From NCBI GenBank assembly GCA_003263775.1, contig JYJJ01000009.1, positions 1-64,000 on the forward strand: a stretch of 64,000 bases of DNA. The letters are read 5' to 3'. The notes beneath the pieces were generated by a model that saw nothing but the letters and a program-made list of their open reading frames with translations, was not told the origin of the DNA and did not search any database. This document shows positions 37,838 to 46,828 of this stretch, one piece after another (within the stretch, counting starts at the first letter, position 1; the number at the start of each line of letters is the position of its first letter). The stretch comes from Vibrio maritimus (GTDB lineage: Bacteria; Pseudomonadota; Gammaproteobacteria; Enterobacterales; Vibrionaceae). The position numbers were made by a program, and so were the translations under genes.

Positions 37838-38818
37838 ATGAATGAAAGGAATACTATGGTGAAGCTTAGTGCGCCTATAAAATCTGACATGAATCTACTA
37901 TCGTGTTTTCAAGTACTTATGGAGGAGCGCAATGTAAGCCGCGCCGCAGAAAGGCTATTCTTGACTCAATCTGCGGTGAGTAAGCAGCTTACTAGGCTTA
38001 GAGGCTGGTTTGATGATCCTTTGTTCGAGCGTTCACCAAAAGGGCTGCTTCCGACACCGAAAGCGCTGCAAATCGCGCCACAGGTTGAGAGCATCTTACT
38101 GCAAGTGGATATGCTGAGTTGGCAGGAAGACTTTGATCCCAGTGAGAGCCAGCGTTTGTTTCAATTTGAGCTGGTGGAAACTGCGTACAGCTCTATCTAT
38201 TCAAATGTTGTGATAGAGGCGTTGGAACAGGCACCAAGTATTCAATTGAAGACCAAAACTTGGGGTCAGCAAACGTTCGAGCGTTTACTTAAAAGGGATG
38301 CTGACTTTGGTATTGGAATGGTTGAGTACGACGAGCGGGCGAGTAACCAAGTTCATCAACTGCCGAAAGATCTCGAGTGTGTGGAGCTCGTTCGAGACTA
38401 TTCCGTCTGTCTGATGCGACCAGATCACCCAGCATTAAAAGACGATTGGGACGTAACGGCATTTACTCAATATCGACACATACATGTAGTAACTGGAGGC
38501 GTGGGCAGTTGGTTACTGATGGAGATACTCAATAAGCGGGATATCCCTCTGGATATCGCCCTTAATGTCCCAGATGTTGAGAGCGCAATTTCGGTCTGCA
38601 GGCACAGCGATTTGCTGATGTGCTATCCCTACAGCGCAGTTAAACATATTGTCGCCGAGGGCACTCTCGTTGCTAAACCCATACCGATAGAGCTTGAACC
38701 TGGGGCGCTATTTCTATTCTGGCATAAGTTTTTCAATACCGATCCGAGCCACGTTTGGATGCGCAAGCTCATTGTGAATTGGTGTAGCCATCAATCAAGT
38801 GAAGTAGAAAGTGGCTAA
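37838..38818 (+). CDS. LysR-family transcriptional regulator
   Basis: 326 residues. HTH at about residues 27-46 ([24 protein letters not shown]) preceded by [15 protein letters not shown], followed by the C-terminal effector domain ([18 protein letters not shown]). The start shown is ATG 37838 ([10 protein letters not shown]); ATG 37856 is an alternative. Divergent from add, so possibly its regulator. Confidence 0.87.
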   Translation: MNERNTMVKLSAPIKSDMNLLSCFQVLMEERNVSRAAERLFLTQSAVSKQLTRLRGWFDDPLFERSPKGLLPTPKALQIAPQVESILLQVDMLSWQEDFDPSESQRLFQFELVETAYSSIYSNVVIEALEQAPSIQLKTKTWGQQTFERLLKRDADFGIGMVEYDERASNQVHQLPKDLECVELVRDYSVCLMRPDHPALKDDWDVTAFTQYRHIHVVTGGVGSWLLMEILNKRDIPLDIALNVPDVESAISVCRHSDLLMCYPYSAVKHIVAEGTLVAKPIPIELEPGALFLFWHKFFNTDPSHVWMRKLIVNWCSHQSSEVESG

Positions 38819-38853
38819 AACCTAGAAAGGTTTAGAGCAGTTGAATGACTATT

Positions 38854-38901
38854 GGGAGTCACCTTGGTAGACACTAGCGTGTGTCTACCGAGGTGACTCT
38901 C
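38854..38901. terminator. Very long hairpin between convergent lysR and phnE
   Basis: Arms 38854-38874 and 38881-38901 pair over 21 bases with only one mismatch (GAGTCACCT and AGGTGACTC at the base). There is no T-run, but its position between two convergent genes suits a two-way transcription barrier. Confidence 0.65.
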
Positions 38902-38916
38902 GAAATTGGTGAAGGT

Positions 38917-39716
38917 TTAACGAATCATCTGACGCAGTTTTGCAGAAAGAATGTCTGTTGCAAATACTAATCCAAGGATAACGAGTACACAGGCCGCTGT
39001 GTCACCGTACTCAAACATCTTCATCGATGTCATTAATTCAAAGCCGATCCCGCCTGCGCCGATCATGCCTAATACCGCAGAGATGCGAATATTGGCTTCT
39101 AAACGATAGAGCATCACGCTTATCCAGTTAGGGAAGACTTGTGGCAGCACGGCAAATAGGATGATTTGCGCTTGCGAACAGCCCGATGCTTTCATTGCTT
39201 CAACAGGGCCTTGATCCATTTCTTCAATGGCTTCTGCAAAGAATTTGCCCACCATACCTGCGCCATGTAGAGACAAAGCCAACACGCCGGCAAAGGGCCA
39301 AGGCAACGGCGGCCACAAAGATAAGCGCTAAGATAAGCTCATTAATGCCGCGAAGTACGTTAAGCACTTGGCGGGACAGGTGGTAAAGCGGTTTACTTGG
39401 TGTAATGTTTTTTGCAGCTAGCAAGCTCATTGGAAGCGCTAATACGACCGCAAGTACAGTGCCCCATAGAGCAATTTGCAAGGTTTGGATTGCAGGGTCG
39501 ATCAGACTATCAGTGATGTAGCTAAGGTTTGGTGGCAACATGCGCGATAGAAAAATCCCAAATCCAGGGTAGGCCCTTGGTTAGCGCAGAAATATCCATA
39601 CGCGCTCCAATCGCTGACCAGTGCAGTACTGCATAAATCACAGCAAGGATCGGTAGCACTATCCACCAACCGTGTTTAGGTGGGTTGGCAATAAACTGTA
39701 AATGACGAGTCTTCAT
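38917..39716 (-). CDS. phnE: Phosphonate-type ABC transporter permease PhnE (two frameshifts)
   Basis: Inner-membrane channel subunit. Begins with a helix around GWWIVLPILAVIYAVLHW, then after the break SRMLPPNLSYITDSLIDPAIQTLQIA, the standard PhnE start of the permease domain. The coupling loop EAMKASGCSQAQIILFAVLPQVFPNW and the IGAGGIGFELM segment are diagnostic of PhnE/PtxC. Breaks: one extra base in the five-A run near 39554 (plus strand), and a shift near 39300 within the AAV-x-LGPFAGV region. Corrected length is about 266 residues. Last gene of an operon with phnC and phnD. Confidence 0.86.
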
Positions 39717-39717
39717 T

Positions 39718-40533
39718 TTACGCTACCTTCTCTTGTTGAATGCGTTGTTGACGGCGCTGCTCTGCCATACGCAGAACCAATTGGCTGATGCTGTCATCTT
39801 CGAGGCCTGAGTAGATTTGGTTTACCACGTCCGGTGTTAGCTCTTCGGGTAGACCGTCAAAGATGACTTTGCCATTGGAAAGTCCCACAATGCGCTCACC
39901 AAATTCCATTGCGTAGTCGATTTGATGCAAATTACAAAGCACAGCGATGTTTCGCTGCTTGCAGCTGTTTTGGATGTAGGTCAGTACCTTACGAGACGAT
40001 TTCGGGTCTAAGCTGGCTACGGGTTCATCGGCGAGCATAAGCTGCGGATTTTGCGCTAGTGCACGGGCAATACCAACACGTTGCTGTTGTCCGCCACTGA
40101 GACTATCCGCTCTTGCGTCGACCTTGTCGGCCAAACCGACTTGCTCTAAGCACATCTTTGCAATGTCTACGTCTTGCTTTGGAAACAGTTGCAATGCGCA
40201 GTTCCAGAGTGGCAGCGACGCCATACGGCCCACCAGCACATTCTTAATGACAGAAAGACGCTTAGTCAGATTGTGATGCTGAAAGATCATTCCCACAGCT
40301 TGGCGAATTTGGGTAAGCGCTTTGCCCTGAACGTGAGCGATGTTGTGTCCGTTTAGCTCAATATCGCCGCTGGTGGCCTCAGTTAAGCGGTTAATACAAC
40401 GTAAGAGTGTCGATTTTCCTGCCCCTGATGGGCCAAGGATTACCACAAATTCTCCCTCGTTAATGGTTAGGTCAATACCACGTAGTACGTGGTTATCACC
40501 ATAAGATTTGTGGAGATTGTTTACTTTAAGCAT
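39718..40533 (-). CDS. phnC: Phosphonate-type ABC transporter ATPase PhnC
   Basis: 271 residues. Walker A LGPSGAGKSTLL (about residues 34-45), Q-loop FQHHNL, signature [15 protein letters not shown] (about 146), Walker B LMLADEPVASLD, and the switch His in CNLHQIDYA. The PhnC-type spacing and the LTKRLSVIKNVLVGRM stretch identify the subfamily. It is followed by phnE with almost no gap. Energises uptake of a phosphonate, phosphite or similar anion. Confidence 0.9.
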   Translation of the reverse strand: MLKVNNLHKSYGDNHVLRGIDLTINEGEFVVILGPSGAGKSTLLRCINRLTEATSGDIELNGHNIAHVQGKALTQIRQAVGMIFQHHNLTKRLSVIKNVLVGRMASLPLWNCALQLFPKQDVDIAKMCLEQVGLADKVDARADSLSGGQQQRVGIARALAQNPQLMLADEPVASLDPKSSRKVLTYIQNSCKQRNIAVLCNLHQIDYAMEFGERIVGLSNGKVIFDGLPEELTPDVVNQIYSGLEDDSISQLVLRMAEQRRQQRIQQEKVA

Positions 40534-40587
40534 GAGTTACCTCTTTGTGGTTTGGCGCTCACAGGCAGCACCAAACCTTGAATTGGG

Positions 40588-41433
40588 TTATTTAAATTTC
40601 GCCGCTTTACGAACTGGGTTGTAGGCTGCATCGTTGGTCTCGATATAGCGGTTCACCACACCTTGGTCACCAAACTGAACCGACTCCATGGATAGGAACG
40701 CTTGCTTGATCTTTGCCTTGTCGTCAGCAGGAATGTCGTTGCGCCAAACCATTGGGGACTCAGGAATCGATTCTGATCTCCAAATTACTTTGTATTCATC
40801 TTTACCGATGATGCCTTTGTCGACTGCCGAGGTGAGAATGCGATCGGCAACGGTCGCGGCATCGACACGACCATGCTTTACAGCGAGGATGTTGGCATCG
40901 TGTGCACCGGTATAGACAACGTTCTTAAAGTATTCACGTGGCTCAATGCCTTCATTTTTGAGTCCGACGTAAGGGAAAACATAGCCAGATGTAGACGTTG
41001 GAGAGACGAAGGCGAAGTTCTTATCTTTAAGATCTTTGAGGGTATTGATGTCGGTTGCACTCGCTGGCGCAATGATTTGACTGTGGTACGCCACATCACC
41101 TGCTTCTGCTGTTTCAGCAACTACGAAGGCCTCAACATCGGCAATTTCGGCGGCCTTAACATAGGAGAATGGACCAAGGTAAGCGATATCAACGTGTCCT
41201 GCGCGCAGCGCTTCAATCACACCGTTGTAGTCTGTTGCAACAAACCCTTCGACCTTAACGCCTAATTGATCACTAAGTCCTTTGATCAGTGCTTCACTTT
41301 GCTTGATCATGGCGCGTGAATCTTCTGATGGGATCAGAGCGATTTTTAAATCATCCAGTGCCGCTGCGCTAAATGATGTCAGCGATGATGCTGCCGCTAG
41401 AGATAGAGTAAGCAGTGTCTGCTTCATGTTCAT
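40588..41433 (-). CDS. phnD: Phosphonate-type ABC transporter substrate-binding protein PhnD
   Basis: 281 residues with a signal peptide cleaved near FSAAA-LDD (about residue 25). The mature start KIALIPSEDSRAMIKQSEAL and the motif VDIAYLGPFSYVKA (about residues 77-90), then FVSPTSTSGYVFPY (phosphonate-pocket Ser/Thr loop) mark the PhnD/PtxB family. The ligand cannot be decided from sequence; AEP, methylphosphonate, phosphite and hydroxyethylphosphonate are all possible in this family. Next to PhnC, and 12 bases after the dehydrogenase stop. Confidence 0.9.
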   Translation of the reverse strand: MNMKQTLLTLSLAAASSLTSFSAAALDDLKIALIPSEDSRAMIKQSEALIKGLSDQLGVKVEGFVATDYNGVIEALRAGHVDIAYLGPFSYVKAAEIADVEAFVVAETAEAGDVAYHSQIIAPASATDINTLKDLKDKNFAFVSPTSTSGYVFPYVGLKNEGIEPREYFKNVVYTGAHDANILAVKHGRVDAATVADRILTSAVDKGIIGKDEYKVIWRSESIPESPMVWRNDIPADDKAKIKQAFLSMESVQFGDQGVVNRYIETNDAAYNPVRKAAKFK

Positions 41434-41445
41434 GGGGTCGTTCCT

Positions 41446-42537
41446 TTAAATAAATTGATTCATTAATTGTTGAGAGCAGCCTGGAAAGTTTTTGCCACGT
41501 TCGCCATCTAGTGCGTCGGTGACAATTTGCTGCCATTTTTCTTTGCTGTAGCCGTAATGCTCTGGGCTGGTATGTACATCAAGCTTGTGTATCCAGCTCT
41601 CTAGCTCTTTTGCAGCACCGTTGAGATCGTCTCCAAATAGCTGACGCAAGCGCTGCGCCGTTGGGCAGGCACTAAATGCAAATGAGCAGAGCACGGCAGG
41701 CAGAGTGAATGAGCAGGCGATGCCATGCGGCAAGCCGGTTTCTAGTGTCACCGCGTAAGACATGTTGTGCGCGATGGATGTTTTAGTATTGGAAAATGCC
41801 AGCCCGGCGAGCAGCGAGCCTTTCATCATCTTCTCTCGAAGGCCGAGGTTGCCTGGCTCGTTGACCAGCTTTGGTAATGTTGTTCGAATTAGAGCAATGG
41901 CCTCCGTCGCGTAAACCAAAGAAATCGGGTTCGCGTTGCGATTCCAAATACTCTCCATGGCGTGGGAGAGGGCATCTAGGCCGGTTTGAATGGTGAGTGA
42001 CACCGGAAGGTTCAGTGTTAAAGCGGGATCGCAAATCGCTGTTTCTGGAAATAGTGCGGAGTCATTGAGTGAATACTTACAGCCGCTGTTTTTGTCCCAA
42101 ATAGTCGCCCATGACGTGACTTCACTTCCTGTGCCCGTTGTCGTTGGAATGACAACCATTGGCAGCGGGTTTTCGACAGGTGCGTTTTGCTTGAGGACGT
42201 TCGCCACGATGCGGCTGTCACCTTTCGCAACCGCAAGCGCTTTGGTGGTATCGATGACAGAACCGCCGCCTAGTGCGACTAATACTTCAATCTCACCTTG
42301 ATGAGGCTTAAAGGCAGCGCAGATGGCCTCAAGATCGGCGAGATCTGGATTCTCTGCGACTTGATTGAGCACAGTCACGCAGCCCGGACATTGCGCTTTA
42401 ATTTCTGTTGCGACTGCAGTGAAGTGAGTGTTGTCGTAAGTCACTAGTGCGTAGCGTCGGTTGTTAAGCTGCTGCCCTAACGCCGACAGTGAACCTTCAC
42501 CAAATAGGATGTTGACTGGGTTATTAAATTTCCACAT
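41446..42537 (-). CDS. Iron-dependent alcohol dehydrogenase, possibly a phosphonoacetaldehyde/hydroxyethylphosphonate enzyme
   Basis: 363-residue group III alcohol dehydrogenase. Cofactor site ALGGGSVIDTTKALA (about residues 88-102); iron ligands in the GLDALSHAMESIW block (Asp and His, about 192-204) and in NTKTSIAHNMSYA and GLPHGIACSF (His residues). It heads an operon with phnD, phnC and phnE, unusual for a simple alcohol dehydrogenase. In phosphonate clusters such enzymes interconvert phosphonoacetaldehyde and 2-hydroxyethylphosphonate (PhpC-type). That role here is inference from neighbours only. Confidence 0.82.
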   Translation of the reverse strand: MWKFNNPVNILFGEGSLSALGQQLNNRRYALVTYDNTHFTAVATEIKAQCPGCVTVLNQVAENPDLADLEAICAAFKPHQGEIEVLVALGGGSVIDTTKALAVAKGDSRIVANVLKQNAPVENPLPMVVIPTTTGTGSEVTSWATIWDKNSGCKYSLNDSALFPETAICDPALTLNLPVSLTIQTGLDALSHAMESIWNRNANPISLVYATEAIALIRTTLPKLVNEPGNLGLREKMMKGSLLAGLAFSNTKTSIAHNMSYAVTLETGLPHGIACSFTLPAVLCSFAFSACPTAQRLRQLFGDDLNGAAKELESWIHKLDVHTSPEHYGYSKEKWQQIVTDALDGERGKNFPGCSQQLMNQFI

Positions 42538-42578
42538 CGATTTATCTCTAATTTGTTTTGATGTGATGAATTTAATTT

Positions 42579-42597
42579 ATAAAAGTGACACTTTTAT
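42579..42597. promoter_or_regulatory. 19-base palindrome in the dehydrogenase-phnDCE / lysR divergent promoter
   Basis: ATAAAAGTGACACTTTTAT has perfect 9-bp arms around one central A. It lies 42 bases upstream of the dehydrogenase start and about 120 upstream of lysR, a good position for the adjacent LysR protein. Confidence 0.65.
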
Positions 42598-42718
42598 TTA
42601 ATGAAAATACTATTTAATGGAGCGCAACATAGAAAAAAACGATGTAGAAACGGATTGCTAACTCACTGAGTTCTTGAGTTATTAGTCAGAAATTAGGTGT
42701 AGTGATGGGAACCTCATT

Positions 42719-43591
42719 ATGAAGCACACACAGTTACGCTCATTTCATACAGTCGCCAAGTTGGGTAGTTTTTCAGAGGCGGCGAAGGCCCTCAACGTAT
42801 CACAGCCAACCATAACGGCGCAGGTAAAAGAGCTAGAGCAGCGTTACAACGTGGCGCTGCTTTTTCGTCAGCGGAGCAATAACCGACTCACCGATGTGGG
42901 TCGTCAATTGTTTGAACAAACTACGTTAATGTTCTCGATTCAAGAGCGCGCAAAAAAACTGCTCGAAGCCAATGGAGCTTTGAAAGTCGGTCAATTCAAA
43001 ATGGGCGCGGTAAGCCCAGCAGCCGCATTGCCATTAGTTGAGCGATTTAAACGTCATTACCCGCAAGTGGAAATCACTATGTCGACCGGAGGCTCTGCGC
43101 AAATCCGCAACGCGGTGTTATCTGGAGAGCTTGAGGCCGCGATGCTGGCGTATCGAGATCCTAATCCTAAGCTCGTCTCGCAGAAAATTGCAGAGCAGCC
43201 TGTGGTGTTGGTTGTACCCAAATCCCATCCTTTGTCATCTCGTACTGAGATCGATTTAGAAGAGTTAGAAAACACCAAGATCATTCATCGAGAGCATGGC
43301 TCCACGACTCGGAAAATATTAGAAGACGAATTGCTAAAACGCGGTATCAATATTCAAAACGATCTCGAAATTGACAGCAGAGAAGGGGTACGAGAAGCTA
43401 GTATTTATGGTCTGGGTATTAGCTATGTCGGGCTACACGAGTTTCAGCCGCACCCTGATATCACTATGCTCAGCATCCGTAACTTGGAAACCAAGTCTAA
43501 GTCCTATTTGATTTATCTTAAGGAGCTAGAGGCGCTGCCTATTATTAAGATATTGAAGTGGTTTTTGAGTGAGGGGGAGATGCTCACATGA
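42719..43591 (+). CDS. LysR-family regulator of the adjacent phosphonate-type operon (inferred)
   Basis: 290 residues. HTH at about residues 18-40 (SFSEAAKALNVSQPTITAQVKELE); effector domain from about residue 90 (QFKMGAVSPAAALPLVERF), with TGGSAQIRNAVLSGELEAA. CysB/CbbR-like LysR proteins of this type often regulate AEP or phosphonate uptake. Divergent from the dehydrogenase-phnDCE operon with a strong palindrome between. Confidence 0.87.
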   Translation: MKHTQLRSFHTVAKLGSFSEAAKALNVSQPTITAQVKELEQRYNVALLFRQRSNNRLTDVGRQLFEQTTLMFSIQERAKKLLEANGALKVGQFKMGAVSPAAALPLVERFKRHYPQVEITMSTGGSAQIRNAVLSGELEAAMLAYRDPNPKLVSQKIAEQPVVLVVPKSHPLSSRTEIDLEELENTKIIHREHGSTTRKILEDELLKRGINIQNDLEIDSREGVREASIYGLGISYVGLHEFQPHPDITMLSIRNLETKSKSYLIYLKELEALPIIKILKWFLSEGEMLT

Positions 43592-43608
43592 GCTCAGGAT
43601 CCTGTTAG

Positions 43609-44415
43609 TTATAGAAAAATTGTAGTCACTAGGCTAGTTAAAATAGCGAACAATGACAGATTGATTAGTGCATTATCAGATGTCTTTTCGAGTACTTTAA
43701 TGCCAACCTTTACGCCAATAAAAGAACTCAAAACAACGAGTAGCCCGATCGCGACGTTGCTTTGACTGCCACTACTATAACGAACGGCCGTTACCCCAGA
43801 TAGGATGACGGCGATGACGATAGAGCTCCCCACAGCTTGCCTGACTGTTGTGCCGAGAACATTTTTTAGCGCGGGTAGCAGTATTACGCCACCGCCTATA
43901 CCCGTCGTGCCAAGCACTGACCCGCTTAATGCACCGACACTGAGAGCTGCGGACATGCTTGTTTGTTGATGACAAGATGCAGCTTTTGACTTACGCCCTA
44001 GGTATAAAGAAATGAAAGCACCAGCCATAGTGATAACAACGCAGCTTTGCACAAAACTCTCGGTAAAGGACTGAAGTGAGGGGTTAGCGGCAGATCTTAC
44101 GATGATCTCAGTGGCAATGATGAGCGTAGGCACAGCGCTGATAAGGATGATTCTGACATGGCTCCAGTTTACATTTTTGCAGCGAATATGATTCAACGCG
44201 GCGTTTATCTTGATTAAGGTAGCGATAATACTTGCGGTGCCAACAGCAGTCACAATCGGCATAGCAAAACTAAGTTGTAACGCTGGAATAATGATCACTC
44301 CGCCACCGACACCTGTCATGGTCATAAGGCCTCCAACAACGATACCAATGATAATTGCGTACGTGATGTGATGAAGGGGGAGAGTGAGAATGTCCGCTAA
44401 CATGATGAGCTCCAA
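43609..44415 (-). CDS. TSUP (TauE/SafE) family anion permease
   Basis: 268 residues, about eight hydrophobic helices in two repeats. Each repeat starts with the family motif: GGLMTMTGVGGGVIIIPAL (about 27-45) and GSVLGTTGIGGGVILLPAL (about 160-178). TSUP proteins export or import sulfite, sulfoacetate, sulfolactate and other organic anions. Located 65 bases from and in the same direction as the large PHP-domain gene upstream, so possibly one transcript. Substrate unknown. Confidence 0.85.
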   Translation of the reverse strand: MELIMLADILTLPLHHITYAIIIGIVVGGLMTMTGVGGGVIIIPALQLSFAMPIVTAVGTASIIATLIKINAALNHIRCKNVNWSHVRIILISAVPTLIIATEIIVRSAANPSLQSFTESFVQSCVVITMAGAFISLYLGRKSKAASCHQQTSMSAALSVGALSGSVLGTTGIGGGVILLPALKNVLGTTVRQAVGSSIVIAVILSGVTAVRYSSGSQSNVAIGLLVVLSSFIGVKVGIKVLEKTSDNALINLSLFAILTSLVTTIFL

Positions 44416-44480
44416 AGACCTTTATTTCAGTGACCTCTTGACGCTTGATTGGAAAAGAGGTCGATGAGATTACCTAGTGG

Positions 44481-46373
44481 TTACTTAATCCAGATTGGGC
44501 TTGTCCAACCGATATTGCGGTCTTTTTGGAATACACGAAGGTAAATGTAAGCCGCTTCTTCCTCTAATGAGAATTCATCTAAGGTGATGTCAAATTTGTG
44601 CCCACCGACGGACCACTTCTCAAAAACTTCCCCGTTAACAACAAGCTCGACTTTAGTCATTGGATTCGGTGTAATCGCTTCAATATGCAAGTGATAGGCG
44701 TCTGCGCGGTTAGCGTCGTTGCCAATGAGTACGTTGTCTACCTTAAGGTCTAGGAACATACGTGGATGGGTGGTGGCAATGGTTCGACGCGCTTTCATGG
44801 CATCAAAAATATCCGCACGGGTTTGTGAGCCCGCAATAACACCTGTAATGCCGCCATAGCCTGGGTTACCGTCATGACCGTCACTGTTGGAAACGAAGCC
44901 AAACTTTTTACCGCGATTTAAGAAATCCACGACCGTGTTGTCTTTGACGTTATTGCGAGCTTTATGAACCATAGGATTCTTCGCGTACTCAAATCTACCC
45001 CATTGAGCAGAATAGACTTCAATCATGGTTTCGTCGGTACTGCTAGGCTCCCAATTGGCAAGATCAAACCCTTTTTCAAATTTGGCGTCTTGGTTGTCGA
45101 CGTGTTTAGGGTTACGGCCGTTACAGAATCTATGTAGATGGGGAATAGTAATGAACTCACGTCCTTTGTAGATATCCCAAATATCATGAATTATGGTTAC
45201 CTCACGATCAGGGTACTGTTCTTCTAGCAGTGAGTTCTTGAATAGCACTACTGTATCCCCGCGTCGCCCATGGAGCTCAAAGCCGCAGAAGGTGACGAAA
45301 GTTCCTTCTTGATTGAACTTGTCACATTGTTCACCAATTTCTTGCCACGTCGCTTTATCGATATTGACGCTGCGGTCTTCGTTAAAGGTGAACGTTTGTT
45401 CCGATAGCGCCACAAAGTCGAGACGGGCAACATCTTTAGCATAAGTGTAAGCATTGCGAGGGTAGGCGCCACAGTCATTGTCACGAATGTTGGCTGTTAG
45501 ATTGGAGTGCGTGTGAGTATCACCCCAATATATTTTTTCTTCTACCGTTTCCGCAACTTTGATGGCGGCTGGGGCAATGTGTAGTTCGGTGTTTTCAACC
45601 GTTGCGAGATAACGGCCAGCAGGAAGCCGTGCTTCTACATCACCATACGGAACATTTTGAAATTGAAGTCGTTCACCGCTATCAAGATTGGTGAAAACAA
45701 CCGTCAATGCGTCACATTGATAGTGTTTGATCGGATTTTCAAATCTATCCATTGCGAGCATGGTGAGCTTGAAAGGTTCATCTTGTTCAACCAATGTTGG
45801 GGCGACAAGTGATAGCTCAACGGCTGCACCTGGTTTAAGCGTGATGTCTGGAAATATGGGCAGGCGTCGAGTGACATCACTGCCACCTATAGTGATATCA
45901 AATGTTTTCTCAATGCGACACACGTTGTCGTTGAAAGCACGGATACCGACTCGCGTTGGCGCGGCATCGCCTTTCAAAAATAGCCTGTCTACACCGCCAA
46001 ACTGAACAAAAAAAGATTGTCCGGTTTGAAACTCGTCAACTAGAGTAATGTGCGCTTGTCTAGAAGAGTCCTTCCAACGGTTAATATGGCTAAAGTTCGT
46101 GTCGACTTTTTTGATGGCCACATCAATTTCTAGACTTTCTTCATCAGCTAATGCGTAAATGTAGCTAGGTTTCCAGTAGTCGTAGCATTGTAAATACTCT
46201 TCAGACAGTTGATGTTGATATGGCTGAACTGTAATGACAAACTTGGTGCCTGATGGCAACGTGCATTTTGGCTCTACTTCTAGCCGCCATTCGTACTCAC
46301 CATTAACTTCTATTTCTGCTTGTTGTGTTACACGAAAAGCCGCAACGTCATCTAAATAAGTATATACATTCAT
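44481..46373 (-). CDS. Large PHP-superfamily metal-dependent hydrolase (DUF3604-like)
   Basis: 630 residues, no signal peptide. The first 275 or so residues are two beta-rich domains of unclear origin (the second around VELSLVAPTLVEQDEPFKLTM looks like an Ig-like fold). The PHP-type hydrolase starts at YWGDTHTHS (about 281-289), with the HxH metal pair, then FVALSEQTF, HLHRF (about 411) and SNSDGHDG (about 496-502) as further metal ligands. It ends in a small sheet. PHP enzymes cleave phosphoesters, and DUF3604 members are otherwise uncharacterised. The neighbours (TSUP, PhnCDE) suggest an organic anion or phosphonate ester substrate, which is inference. Confidence 0.78.
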   Translation of the reverse strand: MNVYTYLDDVAAFRVTQQAEIEVNGEYEWRLEVEPKCTLPSGTKFVITVQPYQHQLSEEYLQCYDYWKPSYIYALADEESLEIDVAIKKVDTNFSHINRWKDSSRQAHITLVDEFQTGQSFFVQFGGVDRLFLKGDAAPTRVGIRAFNDNVCRIEKTFDITIGGSDVTRRLPIFPDITLKPGAAVELSLVAPTLVEQDEPFKLTMLAMDRFENPIKHYQCDALTVVFTNLDSGERLQFQNVPYGDVEARLPAGRYLATVENTELHIAPAAIKVAETVEEKIYWGDTHTHSNLTANIRDNDCGAYPRNAYTYAKDVARLDFVALSEQTFTFNEDRSVNIDKATWQEIGEQCDKFNQEGTFVTFCGFELHGRRGDTVVLFKNSLLEEQYPDREVTIIHDIWDIYKGREFITIPHLHRFCNGRNPKHVDNQDAKFEKGFDLANWEPSSTDETMIEVYSAQWGRFEYAKNPMVHKARNNVKDNTVVDFLNRGKKFGFVSNSDGHDGNPGYGGITGVIAGSQTRADIFDAMKARRTIATTHPRMFLDLKVDNVLIGNDANRADAYHLHIEAITPNPMTKVELVVNGEVFEKWSVGGHKFDITLDEFSLEEEAAYIYLRVFQKDRNIGWTSPIWIK

Positions 46374-46828
46374 AATTTCTAATTCTCTACGTCTGTTTCC
46401 GAATAAAACTTATTCTTCGTAATGTGTGTGGCTAGTTTAATATTGGTACGTATGCATCGTTCTGATTGTATTGTTTAATGTTACATAATGCCCATGTTGA
46501 TTAATAAACTAGCGTATATCTAAATAAAATAGGTGCACATCAATGTGGGGGATATGAGCACCCTGGTAAGTCGTTGTTTTTAATATATAGCTACATTGAG
46601 AAAATACAGTATGACTGTCGTCATACAGGGTAATGGATTTTTGCATTAGTTAGAAAAATAAGCCGCAGTTCACACATTGATAAAGTTATTATCGTGCTAT
46701 GATCATCATCATATCTGCGTAATACAAAACCTAATAACGTTTAATTACGAAAGGACGCATAGCTCAGGGCTATGAATTGGGTTGTTATTATAAGTAGTAT
46801 AATTTAAGCAGAATGCTTGGAGGCACGT
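46374..46828. promoter_or_regulatory. Divergent promoter region, PHP gene / PTS gene
   Basis: 455 bases without a gene. GTATGAC (46609-46615), TGTC, GTCATAC (46620-46626) is a perfect 7-bp inverted repeat and a candidate operator. The PTS ribosome binding site GGAGG is at 46819-46823. The region is AT-rich. I saw no clear CRP consensus, although a Crp-like regulator is encoded downstream of the PTS gene. Confidence 0.45.
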
